Shown here: positions 9,287-18,198 of the stretch, piece by piece
Layout of the letters: every line of letters begins with the position of its first letter
Position numbering within the stretch: the stretch's first letter is position 1
From: Brevundimonas vesicularis NBRC 12165
GTDB lineage: Bacteria; Pseudomonadota; Alphaproteobacteria; Caulobacterales; Caulobacteraceae
Length of the DNA stretch: 64,000 bases
Direction of reading: 5' to 3'
NCBI RefSeq assembly: GCF_001592205.1
Contig: NZ_BCWM01000017.1
Coordinates: 1-64,000, forward strand
Position numbers and translations under genes: made by a program
Notes under the pieces: generated by a model
What the model was told of the DNA's origin: nothing
Databases searched by the model: none
Seen by the model: the letters and a program-made list of their open reading frames with translations, nothing else

Positions 9287-11119
9287 ATGCAGTCCCCTCT
9301 TCTGGTTTCGGCGCTGGTCGCCGCCCTTGCCTGTAGCGTGAGCCCCGCCATGTCCCAAACGCTTCCCAACACCGCACCTTGGGATCAGGCCTTCCTGCCG
9401 CCCGCCCCCGCCTGGGACGGTGCGTCCAAGGCGCTGCTGCGCGATGTGTCTGATCCTTGGGCCACGGCGTTTGAGGCCGATCCGGACCACGACTTCAGCC
9501 CCAACTATGTCGACACCCGCGCCTGGTTCGATCGTCTGGATCAGGCCAGCGATCTGATCCGCATCGAGCAGTTCGGCGTCTCGCCCGAGGGTCGGCCCAT
9601 CTATGCGGTGATCGCCTCCAAGGATGGGGCCGCCTTCGATCCCGCCAAGCCGGTGCTGATGATCCAGGCCGGCATCCACCCTGGCGAGATCGACGGCAAG
9701 GATGCGGGCATGATGCTGCTGCGCGACATCGCCTTCTATGGGAAGGACGCCCTGCTGGACCGGGTCAATCTGATCCTGATCCCCATCCTGAGCGTGGACG
9801 GCCACGAGCGTTCCGGCCCCTATTCCCGGCCTAACCAGCGGGGGCCGCGCATCCAGGGCTGGCGCAATACGGCGACCAACCAGAACCTGAACCGCGACTA
9901 TCTGAAGCTGGACCAGCCCGAGATGCGGGCCGTGCGCGGCCTGATCCTGAAATACCGGCCGGACCTGTATGTGGATGTCCACGTCACCGACGGCATGGAT
10001 TACCAGTACGACGTCACCTACGGCTTCAACGGCGAGGACGGGAGCTTCAGCCGTTCGCCGAACGGCTCGGCCTGGCTGGATTCGGTGTTCAAGCCGGCGA
10101 TGAACGCCGCGCTGGAACGCGAAGGCCATATCCCCGGCGAACTGGTGTTCGGCATCGACGACGACGAGCCGAAGAAGGGCCTGTCGGACGGCGGCCTGGG
10201 CGAGCGGTTCTCCAACGGCTGGGGCGCGGCGGCGCATGTGCCGACGATCCTGATCGAGAACCACAGCCTGAAACCGCACGAACAGCGGGTCTTGGGCGCC
10301 TACGTCTTCATCGAGGAGGCGATGCGTCTGCTGGCCGATCAGGGCGCCGGTCTTCGCGCCGCGACCGATCAGGACAAGGCCCTGCGTCCAGCGCAGATCC
10401 CCGCCAACTTCGAGGCCGACGAGGCGGCGTCGTCCACGCGGCCCTTCAAGGGCATGCTGTACGAGACGTATGACAGTCCCGCCTCAGGTCGGAAGGAGAT
10501 CCGCTGGCTGGGCCAACCTGATCCCGACCTGTGGCAAATGCCCTTCTATGGCTCCAAGCCGACGCTGACCCTGACGCGGCCGACGGCCTATTGGGTGCCG
10601 GGCTATCGCACCGACATCATCGAGCGGCTGAAAACGCACGGGATCGAAATGGAAACGGTCGAGGCTGCGCGCATCGTAAACCTTTCGATGCTGCGCCTGG
10701 TCGAGCCCAAGCTGGCGACCCGCGCCAGCGAAGGTCACGTGCAGGCTTCGGTGAAGACGGTGGAGGTCGAAAAGCGCGACTGGACGTATCCGACCGGCTC
10801 GGTGCGCGTGCCGACGGATCAGCCGCTGGGCGACATCGTCGTGCTGCTGCTGGAGCCGCAATCCAGCGAGAGCTTCTTTGCCTGGGGCATGTTCCCCGAG
10901 GTGATGAGCCGCGTCGAATATATCGAGGCCTACGCCATCGCGCCGCTGGCGGACAAGATGATGGCGGCGGACCCGGCGTTGAAGGCCGAGTTCGAGGCCA
11001 AGGTGGCGGCCGACGCCACGTTCGCCGCCGATCCGCAGGCGCGTCTGGCCTGGTTCTATGAACGCACGCCCTTCTACGACGACCACTATCTGCTCTACCC
11101 CGTCGGGCGCGAGGACTGA
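9287..11119 (+). CDS. Secreted M14 family zinc carboxypeptidase
   Basis: Metallopeptidase of family M14, predicted to be exported (signal peptide about 1-23, ending AMSQ). The zinc site is HPGE (H131, E134) with third ligand H232 in VDVHVTDG; the expected catalytic glutamate is E324 in ILIENHS. SVDGHERSGPYSRPNQ and NQNLNRDYLK are typical of the large bacterial M14 branch. A C-terminal domain of about 250 residues of unknown role makes it longer (610 residues) than pancreatic-type enzymes. ATG 9287 with aaagg before it is preferred; the frame upstream overlaps the membrane protein. It is followed after three bases by the MAPEG gene. Confidence 0.88.
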   Translation: MQSPLLVSALVAALACSVSPAMSQTLPNTAPWDQAFLPPAPAWDGASKALLRDVSDPWATAFEADPDHDFSPNYVDTRAWFDRLDQASDLIRIEQFGVSPEGRPIYAVIASKDGAAFDPAKPVLMIQAGIHPGEIDGKDAGMMLLRDIAFYGKDALLDRVNLILIPILSVDGHERSGPYSRPNQRGPRIQGWRNTATNQNLNRDYLKLDQPEMRAVRGLILKYRPDLYVDVHVTDGMDYQYDVTYGFNGEDGSFSRSPNGSAWLDSVFKPAMNAALEREGHIPGELVFGIDDDEPKKGLSDGGLGERFSNGWGAAAHVPTILIENHSLKPHEQRVLGAYVFIEEAMRLLADQGAGLRAATDQDKALRPAQIPANFEADEAASSTRPFKGMLYETYDSPASGRKEIRWLGQPDPDLWQMPFYGSKPTLTLTRPTAYWVPGYRTDIIERLKTHGIEMETVEAARIVNLSMLRLVEPKLATRASEGHVQASVKTVEVEKRDWTYPTGSVRVPTDQPLGDIVVLLLEPQSSESFFAWGMFPEVMSRVEYIEAYAIAPLADKMMAADPALKAEFEAKVAADATFAADPQARLAWFYERTPFYDDHYLLYPVGRED

Positions 11120-11122
11120 TCG

Positions 11123-11530
11123 ATGACCACGCCGCTGATGTACGCCGTTCAGGCCGCCGCCCTGTGGAGCGGCCTGCTGATCCTGATGATGCTGGTCTTG
11201 TCGGGCATCGTGGTCAGCGGGCGGCGCAAACACATGGTGTCGTTCGGCGACGGTGGAAACGCGGATCTGATGGCCGCCAGCCGCGCCTTCGGAAATCTGG
11301 TGGAATATGCGACGCCGGGCATGATCGCCATGCTGCTGCTGGCTGCCGTCGGGGCACCGGCCTGGATGGTTCACGGGGTCGGCGCGACGCTGTTCGTCGG
11401 TCGGGTCGCCCATGCCCTGGGCCTTTTGCTGCAGACCGGGCCGTCGCTGGGTCGCGTCGTCGGCATGCTGCTGACCTGGGTGGCGCTGCTGACGGCTGCT
11501 GTCGGCCTGATCGCCTTCGCCGTCGTCTGA
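11123..11530 (+). CDS. MAPEG family membrane protein
   Basis: 135-residue, four-helix protein of the MAPEG family (membrane-associated eicosanoid/glutathione metabolism). It has the family segments SRAFGNLVEYATP (helix 2 start) and GRVAHALGLL (helix 3-4). Eukaryotic members bind glutathione; bacterial ones are mostly uncharacterised. The ATG at 11123 lies three bases after the M14 peptidase stop, so the two are probably translated together. Confidence 0.82.
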   Translation: MTTPLMYAVQAAALWSGLLILMMLVLSGIVVSGRRKHMVSFGDGGNADLMAASRAFGNLVEYATPGMIAMLLLAAVGAPAWMVHGVGATLFVGRVAHALGLLLQTGPSLGRVVGMLLTWVALLTAAVGLIAFAVV

Positions 11531-11569
11531 CGCGGTTGCGGTGCAGCGGGGCGTCCGCCATATCAAGGC

Positions 11570-12925
11570 ATGACTGAAACCCTGGCTGCACCCGTTTCCA
11601 CCGATCTTCTCAACGACATCGTCAAGGCCGCGCTGAAGGCCGGCGCCGACGCCGCAGAGGCGGTCAGCGCCGATCGCCGATCCCTGTCGGTCGGGGTGCG
11701 CAACGGCAAGCTGGAAGACGTCGAACGCGAGGAATCGCGCGACCTAGGCCTGCGCGTGTTCGTGGGCCAAAGGCAGGCGTCGGTCTCGGCCTCGGACCTT
11801 TCGCCCGCCACCCAGGCGCGCTTGGTCGAGCGGGCGGTGGCCATGGCGCGGCTGGCGCCGGAAGACCCCTACGCCGGTTTCGCGCCCGAGGATCGGCTGG
11901 CGCGCGGACTGTTCATCGATCTGGACCTGTTCGATCCCAGCGAACGCACCGCCCAAACTCTGGAACAGGTCTCGGCCGAGGCCGAGGCGGCGGCCCTGGC
12001 GGTCCCCGGCGTGGCGCGGTCGGAAGGCGGCCATGCCGGCTGGTCGTCCACCCGCTGGCGGCTGGTGACCTCTCACGGTTTCGACGGCGCCTATGAGGGT
12101 TCGGCCTTCTCGCTGGGCGTCGGCGTCATCGCCGAAAAGGACGGGGCGATGGAGCGCGGCGGCGAGAGTCGTTCGACCCGACACCTGTCCGACCTGCCGG
12201 GCGCCGACCTGATCGGCCGCACCGCCGGCGAGCGCGCGGTCGCCCGCGTCGGGCCGCGCAAGATCGCCTCCACCACCGCGCCCGTGATCTTCGACAACCG
12301 GATGGCGGGCCAGATCGTGTCGCCGGCCATCGGCGCCATTTCCGGCCCGTCGATCGCGCGCGGCACCTCCTTCCTGAAGGACCGCATGGGCCAGCGCGTG
12401 TTCGCCGAGGGCGTCACCCTGATCGACGATCCGTTCCGCCCGCGAGGCATGGGATCGACGCCGTTCGACGACGAAGGCGTGGCCGTCCAGAAGCGCGCCC
12501 TGTTCGACGACGGCGTCCTGACCACCTGGTTGCTGAACAGCGCATCGGCCCGACAACTGGGCCTGGAAACCACCGGCCATGCTTCAAGGGGGCTGGCCGG
12601 GCCATCCGGGGTTTCGACCCACAATCTGCATATGGAGCCGGGCGAGCGGGACTTGGCGGGCCTGATGGCGGACGCCGGGACCGGCCTTCTGGTGACGTCG
12701 ATGTTCGGCCCGTCGCTGAACGGCAACACCGGCGACTGGTCCGCCGGGGTGTCGGGCTTCTGGTTCGAGAACGGCGTGATCGCCTATCCGGTCAACGAGG
12801 TCACGGTGGCCGGCAAGCTGACCGACCTGTATCTGCGCCTCCAGCGCGGATCGGACCTGGAGTTCCGGGGCGGGTTCAACGTGCCCAGTCTGATGTTCGA
12901 CGCGGTGGCCATCGCGGGCAAATGA
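11570..12925 (+). CDS. pmbA: TldD/PmbA family metalloprotease subunit
   Basis: PmbA (TldE) partner of the TldD/TldE heterodimeric protease, which in E. coli matures microcin B17 and degrades CcdA. The 451-residue length fits TldE/PmbA. Visible family segments are RSLSVGVRNGKLEDVEREES near the N terminus (20 residues spanning 43-62), PVIFDNRMAGQIVSPAI and the C-terminal SAGVSGFWFENG followed by PVNEVTVAGKL. PmbA subunits lack the HExxxH zinc motif of TldD, and none is seen here. It overlaps the next gene by four bases (ATGA), implying translational coupling. In alphaproteobacteria this gene often begins the block leading to Kdo/lipid A genes. Confidence 0.92.
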   Translation: MTETLAAPVSTDLLNDIVKAALKAGADAAEAVSADRRSLSVGVRNGKLEDVEREESRDLGLRVFVGQRQASVSASDLSPATQARLVERAVAMARLAPEDPYAGFAPEDRLARGLFIDLDLFDPSERTAQTLEQVSAEAEAAALAVPGVARSEGGHAGWSSTRWRLVTSHGFDGAYEGSAFSLGVGVIAEKDGAMERGGESRSTRHLSDLPGADLIGRTAGERAVARVGPRKIASTTAPVIFDNRMAGQIVSPAIGAISGPSIARGTSFLKDRMGQRVFAEGVTLIDDPFRPRGMGSTPFDDEGVAVQKRALFDDGVLTTWLLNSASARQLGLETTGHASRGLAGPSGVSTHNLHMEPGERDLAGLMADAGTGLLVTSMFGPSLNGNTGDWSAGVSGFWFENGVIAYPVNEVTVAGKLTDLYLRLQRGSDLEFRGGFNVPSLMFDAVAIAGK

Positions 12926-13719
12926 TGGACCTGAACGCTGACCTCGACTTGATCCGCCAGGCCGCCATCGATGCGGGTTCGCTGGCCATCGCCGAGCGCG
13001 AAGCGGGGCTGAAGATCGAGTCCAAGGTCGGCGGCTCGCCCGTCACCAGCGGCGACCTGAAGGTCGACGCCATGCTGAAGGACAGGCTGCTGTCGGCGCG
13101 GCCCGACTATGGCTGGCTGTCGGAAGAGACGGCGGATACGGCCGAGCGTCTGTCGAAACGACGCATCTTCGTGGTCGATCCCATCGACGGCACCGTCGCC
13201 TACATGAAGCGGACGCCGTGGTGGTGTGTGCCCATCGCTGTGGTCGAGGACGGCGAAGTCGTCGCCGCCGTCATCCATGCGCCCGAGGTGGACGAGACCT
13301 ATGTGGCGACGCGCGGCGGCGGGGCGCGACGTAACGGCAAACCCATCCACGCCTCGGATGTCGATACGTTGGAGGACGCCTCGATCTTGGGCGATGCGAG
13401 ACTGATCGAAGCGCCCTATTTCGACGACGAGCCGTGGCCGGCGATGCGTTTCGAGAAACGCAACGCCCTGGCCTATCGGATGGCGCTGGTCGCCGCCGGC
13501 GCCTTTGACGCCGCCCTGGCCCTGACGCCGAAATGGGACTGGGACGTCGCTGCGGGCTGGCTGATCGCGACCGAAGCCGGCGCGAGGGTCAGCGATCACC
13601 ACGGGCGGCCGTGGGCCTTCAACCGGCCGGATCCGCGTCAGGCCAGCCTGGTCTGCGCGGCGCCGGTCATCCAGCCGATGATCGTGCGGCGCTGTAAAAA
13701 CGTGCCGCTTTCGACCTGA
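12922..13719 (+). CDS. Inositol monophosphatase family protein, CysQ-like
   Basis: Mg-dependent phosphatase of the IMPase/CysQ superfamily, 265 residues. Metal ligands are in place: E68-E69 (WLSEET), D86 and D89 in DPIDGT, and the C-terminal WDWD (D206/D208). It may act as 3'(2'),5'-bisphosphate nucleotidase (recycling PAP) or on inositol phosphates; sequence reading cannot decide. The start ATG overlaps the pmbA stop (ATGA). A pmbA-IMPase-DUF4170 order is commonly seen in alphaproteobacteria. Confidence 0.88.
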   Translation: MMDLNADLDLIRQAAIDAGSLAIAEREAGLKIESKVGGSPVTSGDLKVDAMLKDRLLSARPDYGWLSEETADTAERLSKRRIFVVDPIDGTVAYMKRTPWWCVPIAVVEDGEVVAAVIHAPEVDETYVATRGGGARRNGKPIHASDVDTLEDASILGDARLIEAPYFDDEPWPAMRFEKRNALAYRMALVAAGAFDAALALTPKWDWDVAAGWLIATEAGARVSDHHGRPWAFNRPDPRQASLVCAAPVIQPMIVRRCKNVPLST

Positions 13720-13720
13720 A

Positions 13721-13744
13721 GGCGGGGACGGAAAAACCCCCGCC
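13721..13744 (+). other. GC-rich hairpin after the CysQ-like gene
   Basis: Perfect 7-bp stem ggcgggg (13721-13727) with ccccgcc (13738-13744), starting just after the stop codon. No T-tract follows, so it is a weak terminator or an mRNA 3' stabiliser at best. Confidence 0.4.
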
Positions 13745-13829
13745 AACATTGATCCGAGGGCGTTCTCGGCCTATGCCGCGCGCAAACCTCCTCCCCCCAA
13801 GCCTTCCGGCCCAGCCTTCAGGATTTCCG

Positions 13830-14075
13830 ATGACCGATCAGAATGCCGTCCCGCCGCAGCTGCTGCACATCGTGATCGGCGGCGAGCTTCGTCACCTGGG
13901 CGAGCCGACCTTCCGCGACCTGTCGCAGGTCGAGTTCGTCGGCGCCTTCGGCAGCTATGACGAAGCCAAGAAGGCCTGGAAGGCGCGCGCCCAGGCGACC
14001 GTGGACAACGCCCACATGCGCTATTTCATCCTGCACGCCCACAAGCTGATCGATCCTCGCGGCGACGCGGCCTGA
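13830..14075 (+). CDS. DUF4170 domain protein
   Basis: 81-residue protein of the alphaproteobacterial DUF4170 family: LLHIVIGGELRHLG followed by a sequence containing DLSQVEFVGAFGSYDEAKKA and AQATVDNAHMRYFILHAH. The compact beta-alpha layout and the tail HKLIDP are typical. Function is unknown; its steady association with a CysQ-like phosphatase and lipid A genes suggests an envelope link. The ATG at 13830 was chosen over an upstream in-frame ATG because it has tcagga before it and gives the family's N terminus. Confidence 0.8.
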   Translation: MTDQNAVPPQLLHIVIGGELRHLGEPTFRDLSQVEFVGAFGSYDEAKKAWKARAQATVDNAHMRYFILHAHKLIDPRGDAA

Positions 14076-14094
14076 GCCGAGGACTGAGTGCGAC

Positions 14095-14121
14095 ATCGAG
14101 GGGCCGAACCGGCTCCTCGAT
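14095..14121 (+). other. Long hairpin between DUF4170 gene and small membrane gene
   Basis: Bases atcgaggggccg (14095-14106) pair with cggctcctcgat (14110-14121) with a single G-T pair. There is no good T-tract after it (ccgacgttt follows). It may be an attenuating or stabilising structure in the 77-base gap, or a weak terminator. Confidence 0.45.
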
Positions 14122-14152
14122 CCGACGTTTCGATCTGTAGGCGAGGACGACG

Positions 14153-14365
14153 ATGAACCTGGAACCGCAACAGATCTTTCAACTGGTCAGCCTGCTGGCC
14201 GTGCTGGCGCTGTTCAGCTTTTCGCTGCGCGGCCACATCAACTACGCCCGCTGGTTCAAGCGGTGGGAGGCCGATCGCAAGGCCCGTCGCGACGCTGAAC
14301 TGGCCGCCGTGGCCCGCGCAAACGGCGAGGCCGGCGACCAGCCGAAAACCGGCCCCTGGGGCTGA
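14153..14365 (+). CDS. Small single-pass membrane protein
   Basis: 70-residue protein of unknown family. One membrane helix (about 9-25, FQLVSLLAVLALFSFSL) follows a short N terminus; the rest is a charged, Arg/Ala-rich cytoplasmic tail with NYARWFKRWEADRKARRD, likely helical. A gaggac site precedes the ATG at 14153. It ends six bases before the convergent phosphatase gene. Hypothetical, but start signal and membrane helix support a real gene. Confidence 0.65.
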   Translation: MNLEPQQIFQLVSLLAVLALFSFSLRGHINYARWFKRWEADRKARRDAELAAVARANGEAGDQPKTGPWG

Positions 14366-14371
14366 AGCCCC

Positions 14372-15037
14372 CTACTCCCGCTGCAGCAGCTTGTCGGTCA
14401 GCAGCGTGCCCCACCAGCCGGCCTTGAACTCGGCGCGGATGGCCTTGGGGTCGTAGTCGGGGCTGTCGACCCAATCGATGAAGCTGACGCCCTTCGGCTC
14501 GATTTCGTTGACGTATTTTTCCAGCGTATAGTCCAGCACGCCGGTCAGCCCCTCGCGCGAGTGCAGATATTTCTTCGAGAGCTGCTTCCTGGCGACCGAG
14601 ATCGGCTCGCCGAGGTGAAAGTGGCGATAGAAGACCGCCATCATCCCCGCCCGATCCGCGCCGGACTTGCAGTGGATCAGCACCGGATACTGGATCGTCC
14701 TGAACAGCTCGCGCGCGCGGTGGATGCGCACCGTCTCGGGCGGATCGCGCGAGTCCAGCGGCGCGTCGATCAGTGTCAGGCCCAGCCGCTCGCAAGCGTC
14801 CTTCTCCAGCCAGTAATAGCCCTCATCCCGCTCGCCGCGCAGATTGATGACCGTCTTGACGCCCTTAGACTTCCAATAAGCTAGCTGGCGCGGCGACGGC
14901 TGATTGGTGCGCACCAGATCCGGGCCCAGCCAGTGGGCGTTGGAAAACGCCACGCGCAGAAACGCGTGGTCGGCCCAGAAATAATGCCAATGCGCCCGAA
15001 AACGGCCCATCGCGGTCGAGAGGTCGAAGCGCGCCAT
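14372..15037 (-). CDS. Tyrosine/dual-specificity phosphatase-like protein, CtpA-like candidate
   Basis: 221-residue member of the cysteine-based phosphatase superfamily. The P-loop is HCKSGADRAG: nucleophile C123, arginine R129 (the HCx5R pattern). Upstream TNQPSPRQLAYWKSKGVKTV and INLRGERDE match the bacterial type that acts near membranes; D95 in APLDSRDPP may be the general acid. The N terminus is aromatic (RAHWHYFWADHAFL) but has no clear signal peptide. It lies on the opposite strand inside the block that carries msbA, waaA and lpxK. Caulobacter CtpA, a phosphatase of this superfamily, is linked to lipid A dephosphorylation; a similar role here is inferred from position and family only. 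Confidence 0.8.
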   Translation of the reverse strand: MARFDLSTAMGRFRAHWHYFWADHAFLRVAFSNAHWLGPDLVRTNQPSPRQLAYWKSKGVKTVINLRGERDEGYYWLEKDACERLGLTLIDAPLDSRDPPETVRIHRARELFRTIQYPVLIHCKSGADRAGMMAVFYRHFHLGEPISVARKQLSKKYLHSREGLTGVLDYTLEKYVNEIEPKGVSFIDWVDSPDYDPKAIRAEFKAGWWGTLLTDKLLQRE

Positions 15038-15125
15038 GCCCGCCAGATAGCGATCCGACGCCGCCGCGTCATCCGATCTCGATCCTGATGCGTTGGAATG
15101 TTTGTCGAGACCGGAGAACAGCCCG

Positions 15126-15647
15126 ATGAGAACCCTCGCCGCAACCGCCGTCGTCGCCGCCAGCCTGTGGGCCGGCGCGGCCGCCGCACAAACACCACCG
15201 CCCGAAGACCCCGCCCTGATCGCCTATCTGCGCGACCGGGCCAAGGAGGCGCTGGACACCACCCGCTATACGGCCGCGATCACACCGGACGGGGCGATGA
15301 CCCTGGTGTATCTGACCGGCCCCAATTGGTGCGGCTCGGGCGGATGTCGGCTGCTGGTGCTGGACCGCACCGGCGCGACCTATCGCTCGGTCGGCGAGAT
15401 CAGCGTCGCGCGCGCGCCGATCCGGCTGCTGGAGCGACAGACCCATGGCCGACGGGATCTGGGCGTCTATGTCGCGGGCGGCGGAATCACCGAAGGCTAT
15501 GAGGTCGCCGTGCCGTTCGACGGGCGTCGATACGCGTCCAATCCGACGGTTCCGCCCGCCGTAAGGATCCAGGAAGCGCCCGGCGAAACCCTGATCCGCG
15601 CCGACGAGCCGGGCCGTGCGCTGGAACCTTCGCCGGACAAGCCTTGA
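15126..15647 (+). CDS. Secreted protein of unknown function
   Basis: 173-residue product with a clear Sec signal peptide (MRTLAATAVVAASLWAGAAA then AQ, cleavage near 21). The mature part has NWCGSGGCRLLVLDR, whose two cysteines (x4 apart) may form a disulfide, in a beta-rich context. I do not recognise the family. The ATG at 15126 is chosen over one 33 bases upstream because it starts the signal peptide and is preceded by ggagaac. It is 31 bases before msbA and could be the first gene of that transcript. Confidence 0.65.
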   Translation: MRTLAATAVVAASLWAGAAAAQTPPPEDPALIAYLRDRAKEALDTTRYTAAITPDGAMTLVYLTGPNWCGSGGCRLLVLDRTGATYRSVGEISVARAPIRLLERQTHGRRDLGVYVAGGGITEGYEVAVPFDGRRYASNPTVPPAVRIQEAPGETLIRADEPGRALEPSPDKP

Positions 15648-15678
15648 CTTGAACGGCGGCTCGGACGACCGAGAGCCG

Positions 15679-17508
15679 ATGACCGTCGCCGCCTCCGAAA
15701 CCATGCCGCTGCGCGCCCTGTTGGCGCGGATTTGGCGCGACTATCTGTCCAAGCACAAGGGATCGCTGATCCTGTCGGTCTTGTGCGCGGCGACGACGGG
15801 CCTGCTGACGGCGGCGCTGCTGAAGCTGCTGGAGCCGGCCGTCAACGGTCTGTTCCTTGGCGGGACCAGGCCGATCAGCCTGTTCGGCCTGGTGACCTTT
15901 CCGGCGGACAAAGCCGTCGTCTGGATCCCGGTCGCCATCCTGACCGTCGCCATTGCGCGGACCCTGGCGGCGCTGGGTCAGGCGGCTCTGGTCAACCGGC
16001 TGGGCCACACCATCGTCGGCGACATCCAGATTCGCCTGTTCGGGGCCATGATCCGCGCCGATCTGGCGCGCTTACGCAGCCAGCACTCGGGCGGCTTCGT
16101 CTCCTCGGTGCTGTTCGACGCCAATATGGTGCGCGAGGCCTTCACCTCGGGCGTGGTCAACTACACCCAGAACCTGCTGACCCTGATCGCGGTCCTGATC
16201 TACATGGGGTTCATCGACTGGCAGCTGACGATCGTCGTGCTGCTGGGCGTGCCGCTGGTGGCGCTGGTGCTGCGCCGGTTCGGGCGCAAGACGCGCAAGG
16301 CCGCCGTCGGCGCCATGGCCGAGACCGAGAACCTGTCCACCGCCCTGATGGAGAATCTGGACGGGGTTCGCCTGATCAAGATCGAGAACCGCGAGGCCGC
16401 CGAACAGGACCGCGTCGCCGAGGTGGTCGCCCGTCGCCAGCGCCACGTGATCAAGGGCGCCAACGCCCGCGCCTTCGCCGGTCCGTCCAGCGATCTGGTC
16501 GCCTATATCGTCGTCGCCGCCGTCATGGCCTACGCCGGATGGCGGGCGCAGTCGGGCGACATGACGGTGGGCGGGTTCGCCGCCTTCATCGGCATGCTGC
16601 TGGCCGCCGGGCAAGCCCTGCGCCAGGTGACCAATCTGGCCACGGTGATGAGCGAGGGCTTCACCGCCGCGCGCCGCCTGTTCGGCGCCTTGGACATCCA
16701 GCCCGAAATCCGTGAGGCGGCCGACGCCGCGCCCCTGGCCCCCGGGCCGGTGGAGGTCGTGCTGGACAAGGTGTCCTTCGCCTACGCCGGGACCGATGCG
16801 CCGACGCTGGATCAGGTATCCCTGCGGGTCGCGCCGGGCGAGACGGTGGCCCTGGTCGGGCCGTCGGGCGGCGGCAAGAGCACGATCCTGAGCCTGCTGC
16901 CGCGCTTCTATGACGTGACGGGCGGGGCGGTGACGATCAACGGCGCGGACGTCCGTGCGCTTCGCATCCATGATCTGCGCGATCACATCGCCCTGGTGAC
17001 GCAGGAGCCCTTCCTGTTCGACGACACCATCGCCGCCAACATCGCCTATGGCCGGCCGGGCGCGACGCAGGCGCAGATCGAGGACGCCGCGCGATCCGCC
17101 GCCGCCCATGACTTCATCACGGCCCTGCCGCAAGGTTACGACACCCGCGCGGGCGAGGCGGGCCTGCGCCTGTCCGGCGGTCAGCGCCAGCGGATCGCCA
17201 TCGCCCGCGCCTTCGTCAAGGATGCGCCCATACTGCTGCTGGATGAGGCCACCAGCGCCCTGGACACCGAAAGCGAGGCCCTGGTCCAGGCGGCGCTGGA
17301 GCGGCTGATGCAGGGCCGCGCCACCCTGATGATCGCCCACCGCCTGTCCACCGTCAGAAACGCCGACCGCATCTATGTGATCGAGGCCGGCCGGGTGGTC
17401 GAGGAAGGCTCGCACGACGCTCTGGTCGCCCAAGGCGGCCTCTATTCCCGCCTGGCCCGCCAGCAGTCGCTGGACGGCGTTCAGCCCACCGTCGAGACCG
17501 TCGCTTGA
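15679..17508 (+). CDS. msbA: MsbA-type ABC exporter (lipid A flippase)
   Basis: Half-transporter that, as a homodimer, would flip lipid A-core to the periplasmic side of the inner membrane. The 609-residue protein has six membrane helices (about 29-50, 78-102, 158-178, 180-200, 272-290, 298-320) fused to an ATPase: Walker A GPSGGGKS (394-401), Q-loop TQEPFLFDD, signature LSGGQ (498-502), Walker B ILLLDE (518-523) and switch H554. It is directly followed by DUF374, waaA and lpxK, which supports the lipid A role. Start at ATG 15679 gives a normal N terminus. Confidence 0.93.
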   Translation: MTVAASETMPLRALLARIWRDYLSKHKGSLILSVLCAATTGLLTAALLKLLEPAVNGLFLGGTRPISLFGLVTFPADKAVVWIPVAILTVAIARTLAALGQAALVNRLGHTIVGDIQIRLFGAMIRADLARLRSQHSGGFVSSVLFDANMVREAFTSGVVNYTQNLLTLIAVLIYMGFIDWQLTIVVLLGVPLVALVLRRFGRKTRKAAVGAMAETENLSTALMENLDGVRLIKIENREAAEQDRVAEVVARRQRHVIKGANARAFAGPSSDLVAYIVVAAVMAYAGWRAQSGDMTVGGFAAFIGMLLAAGQALRQVTNLATVMSEGFTAARRLFGALDIQPEIREAADAAPLAPGPVEVVLDKVSFAYAGTDAPTLDQVSLRVAPGETVALVGPSGGGKSTILSLLPRFYDVTGGAVTINGADVRALRIHDLRDHIALVTQEPFLFDDTIAANIAYGRPGATQAQIEDAARSAAAHDFITALPQGYDTRAGEAGLRLSGGQRQRIAIARAFVKDAPILLLDEATSALDTESEALVQAALERLMQGRATLMIAHRLSTVRNADRIYVIEAGRVVEEGSHDALVAQGGLYSRLARQQSLDGVQPTVETVA

Positions 17509-18188
17509 GGCCGCTGCGCATTCCGGCCGTCCAGGCCAGCCTGTCCTTCATCCTGGCGCACTGGATGCAGTTTTGCTTCGCCACCATGCGCTGGACCCAT
17601 GAAAACCAGGCGGTGGCCGAGGGGGTCTGGGCCCGGGGCGGCGGGGTGCTGTGCGCCTTCTGGCATTCGCGCATCGGCCTGTCGCCGGCGTGCTGGCCGC
17701 TAAACCGCGCGCAGCCGGCCAAGGCGTTGATTTCCCTGTCGGCGGACGGTCAGTTCATCGCAAAGGCCGTGGCCCGCCAGGGCTTTCCCGCCATTCGCGG
17801 TTCGTCTTCGAACAAGGACAAGGCGGATCGGGACAAGGGAGGGTCGCAGGCGCTACGGGCGGGCCTGCGTCAGTTGAAGATCGGCGCCCTGGCCATCACG
17901 CCGGACGGTCCGCGCGGCCCGGCGCGCCAGATGGCCGAGGGTCTGCCGATGATGGCCAAGATCTCAAAGGCGCCGACGCTGTTCATCGGCATGTCGTGCA
18001 ATCCGGCCATCCGGCTGAACAGCTGGGATCGCGCAATTCTGCCCCTGCCCTTCGCCAAAGGCGCCATCGTGTGGGACATCGCCGATTATCCGACCGGCGA
18101 CGACCTGGATCACGTCCGCCAGGACTGGGCCGCGCGGCTGAACGACGTCGAGGCGCGGGCCGATGCGATCACGGGTCTGAAGCCGTGA
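17505..18188 (+). CDS. DUF374 lysophospholipid acyltransferase family protein
   Basis: 227-residue membrane-associated acyltransferase-like protein found in alphaproteobacterial Kdo/lipid A operons. Family landmarks: LCAFWHSRIGL (the HxxxxD-like site), SLSADGQFIAKAVARQG, IRGSSSNKD, and AITPDGPRGPARQM. A hydrophobic stretch near the N terminus suggests membrane contact. It begins with TTG inside the msbA stop (TTGA overlap), which indicates translational coupling. Probably adds a secondary acyl chain to lipid A or a precursor; the acceptor is not known. Confidence 0.85.
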   Translation: MRPLRIPAVQASLSFILAHWMQFCFATMRWTHENQAVAEGVWARGGGVLCAFWHSRIGLSPACWPLNRAQPAKALISLSADGQFIAKAVARQGFPAIRGSSSNKDKADRDKGGSQALRAGLRQLKIGALAITPDGPRGPARQMAEGLPMMAKISKAPTLFIGMSCNPAIRLNSWDRAILPLPFAKGAIVWDIADYPTGDDLDHVRQDWAARLNDVEARADAITGLKP

Positions 18189-18198
18189 GGAAGCAGCC

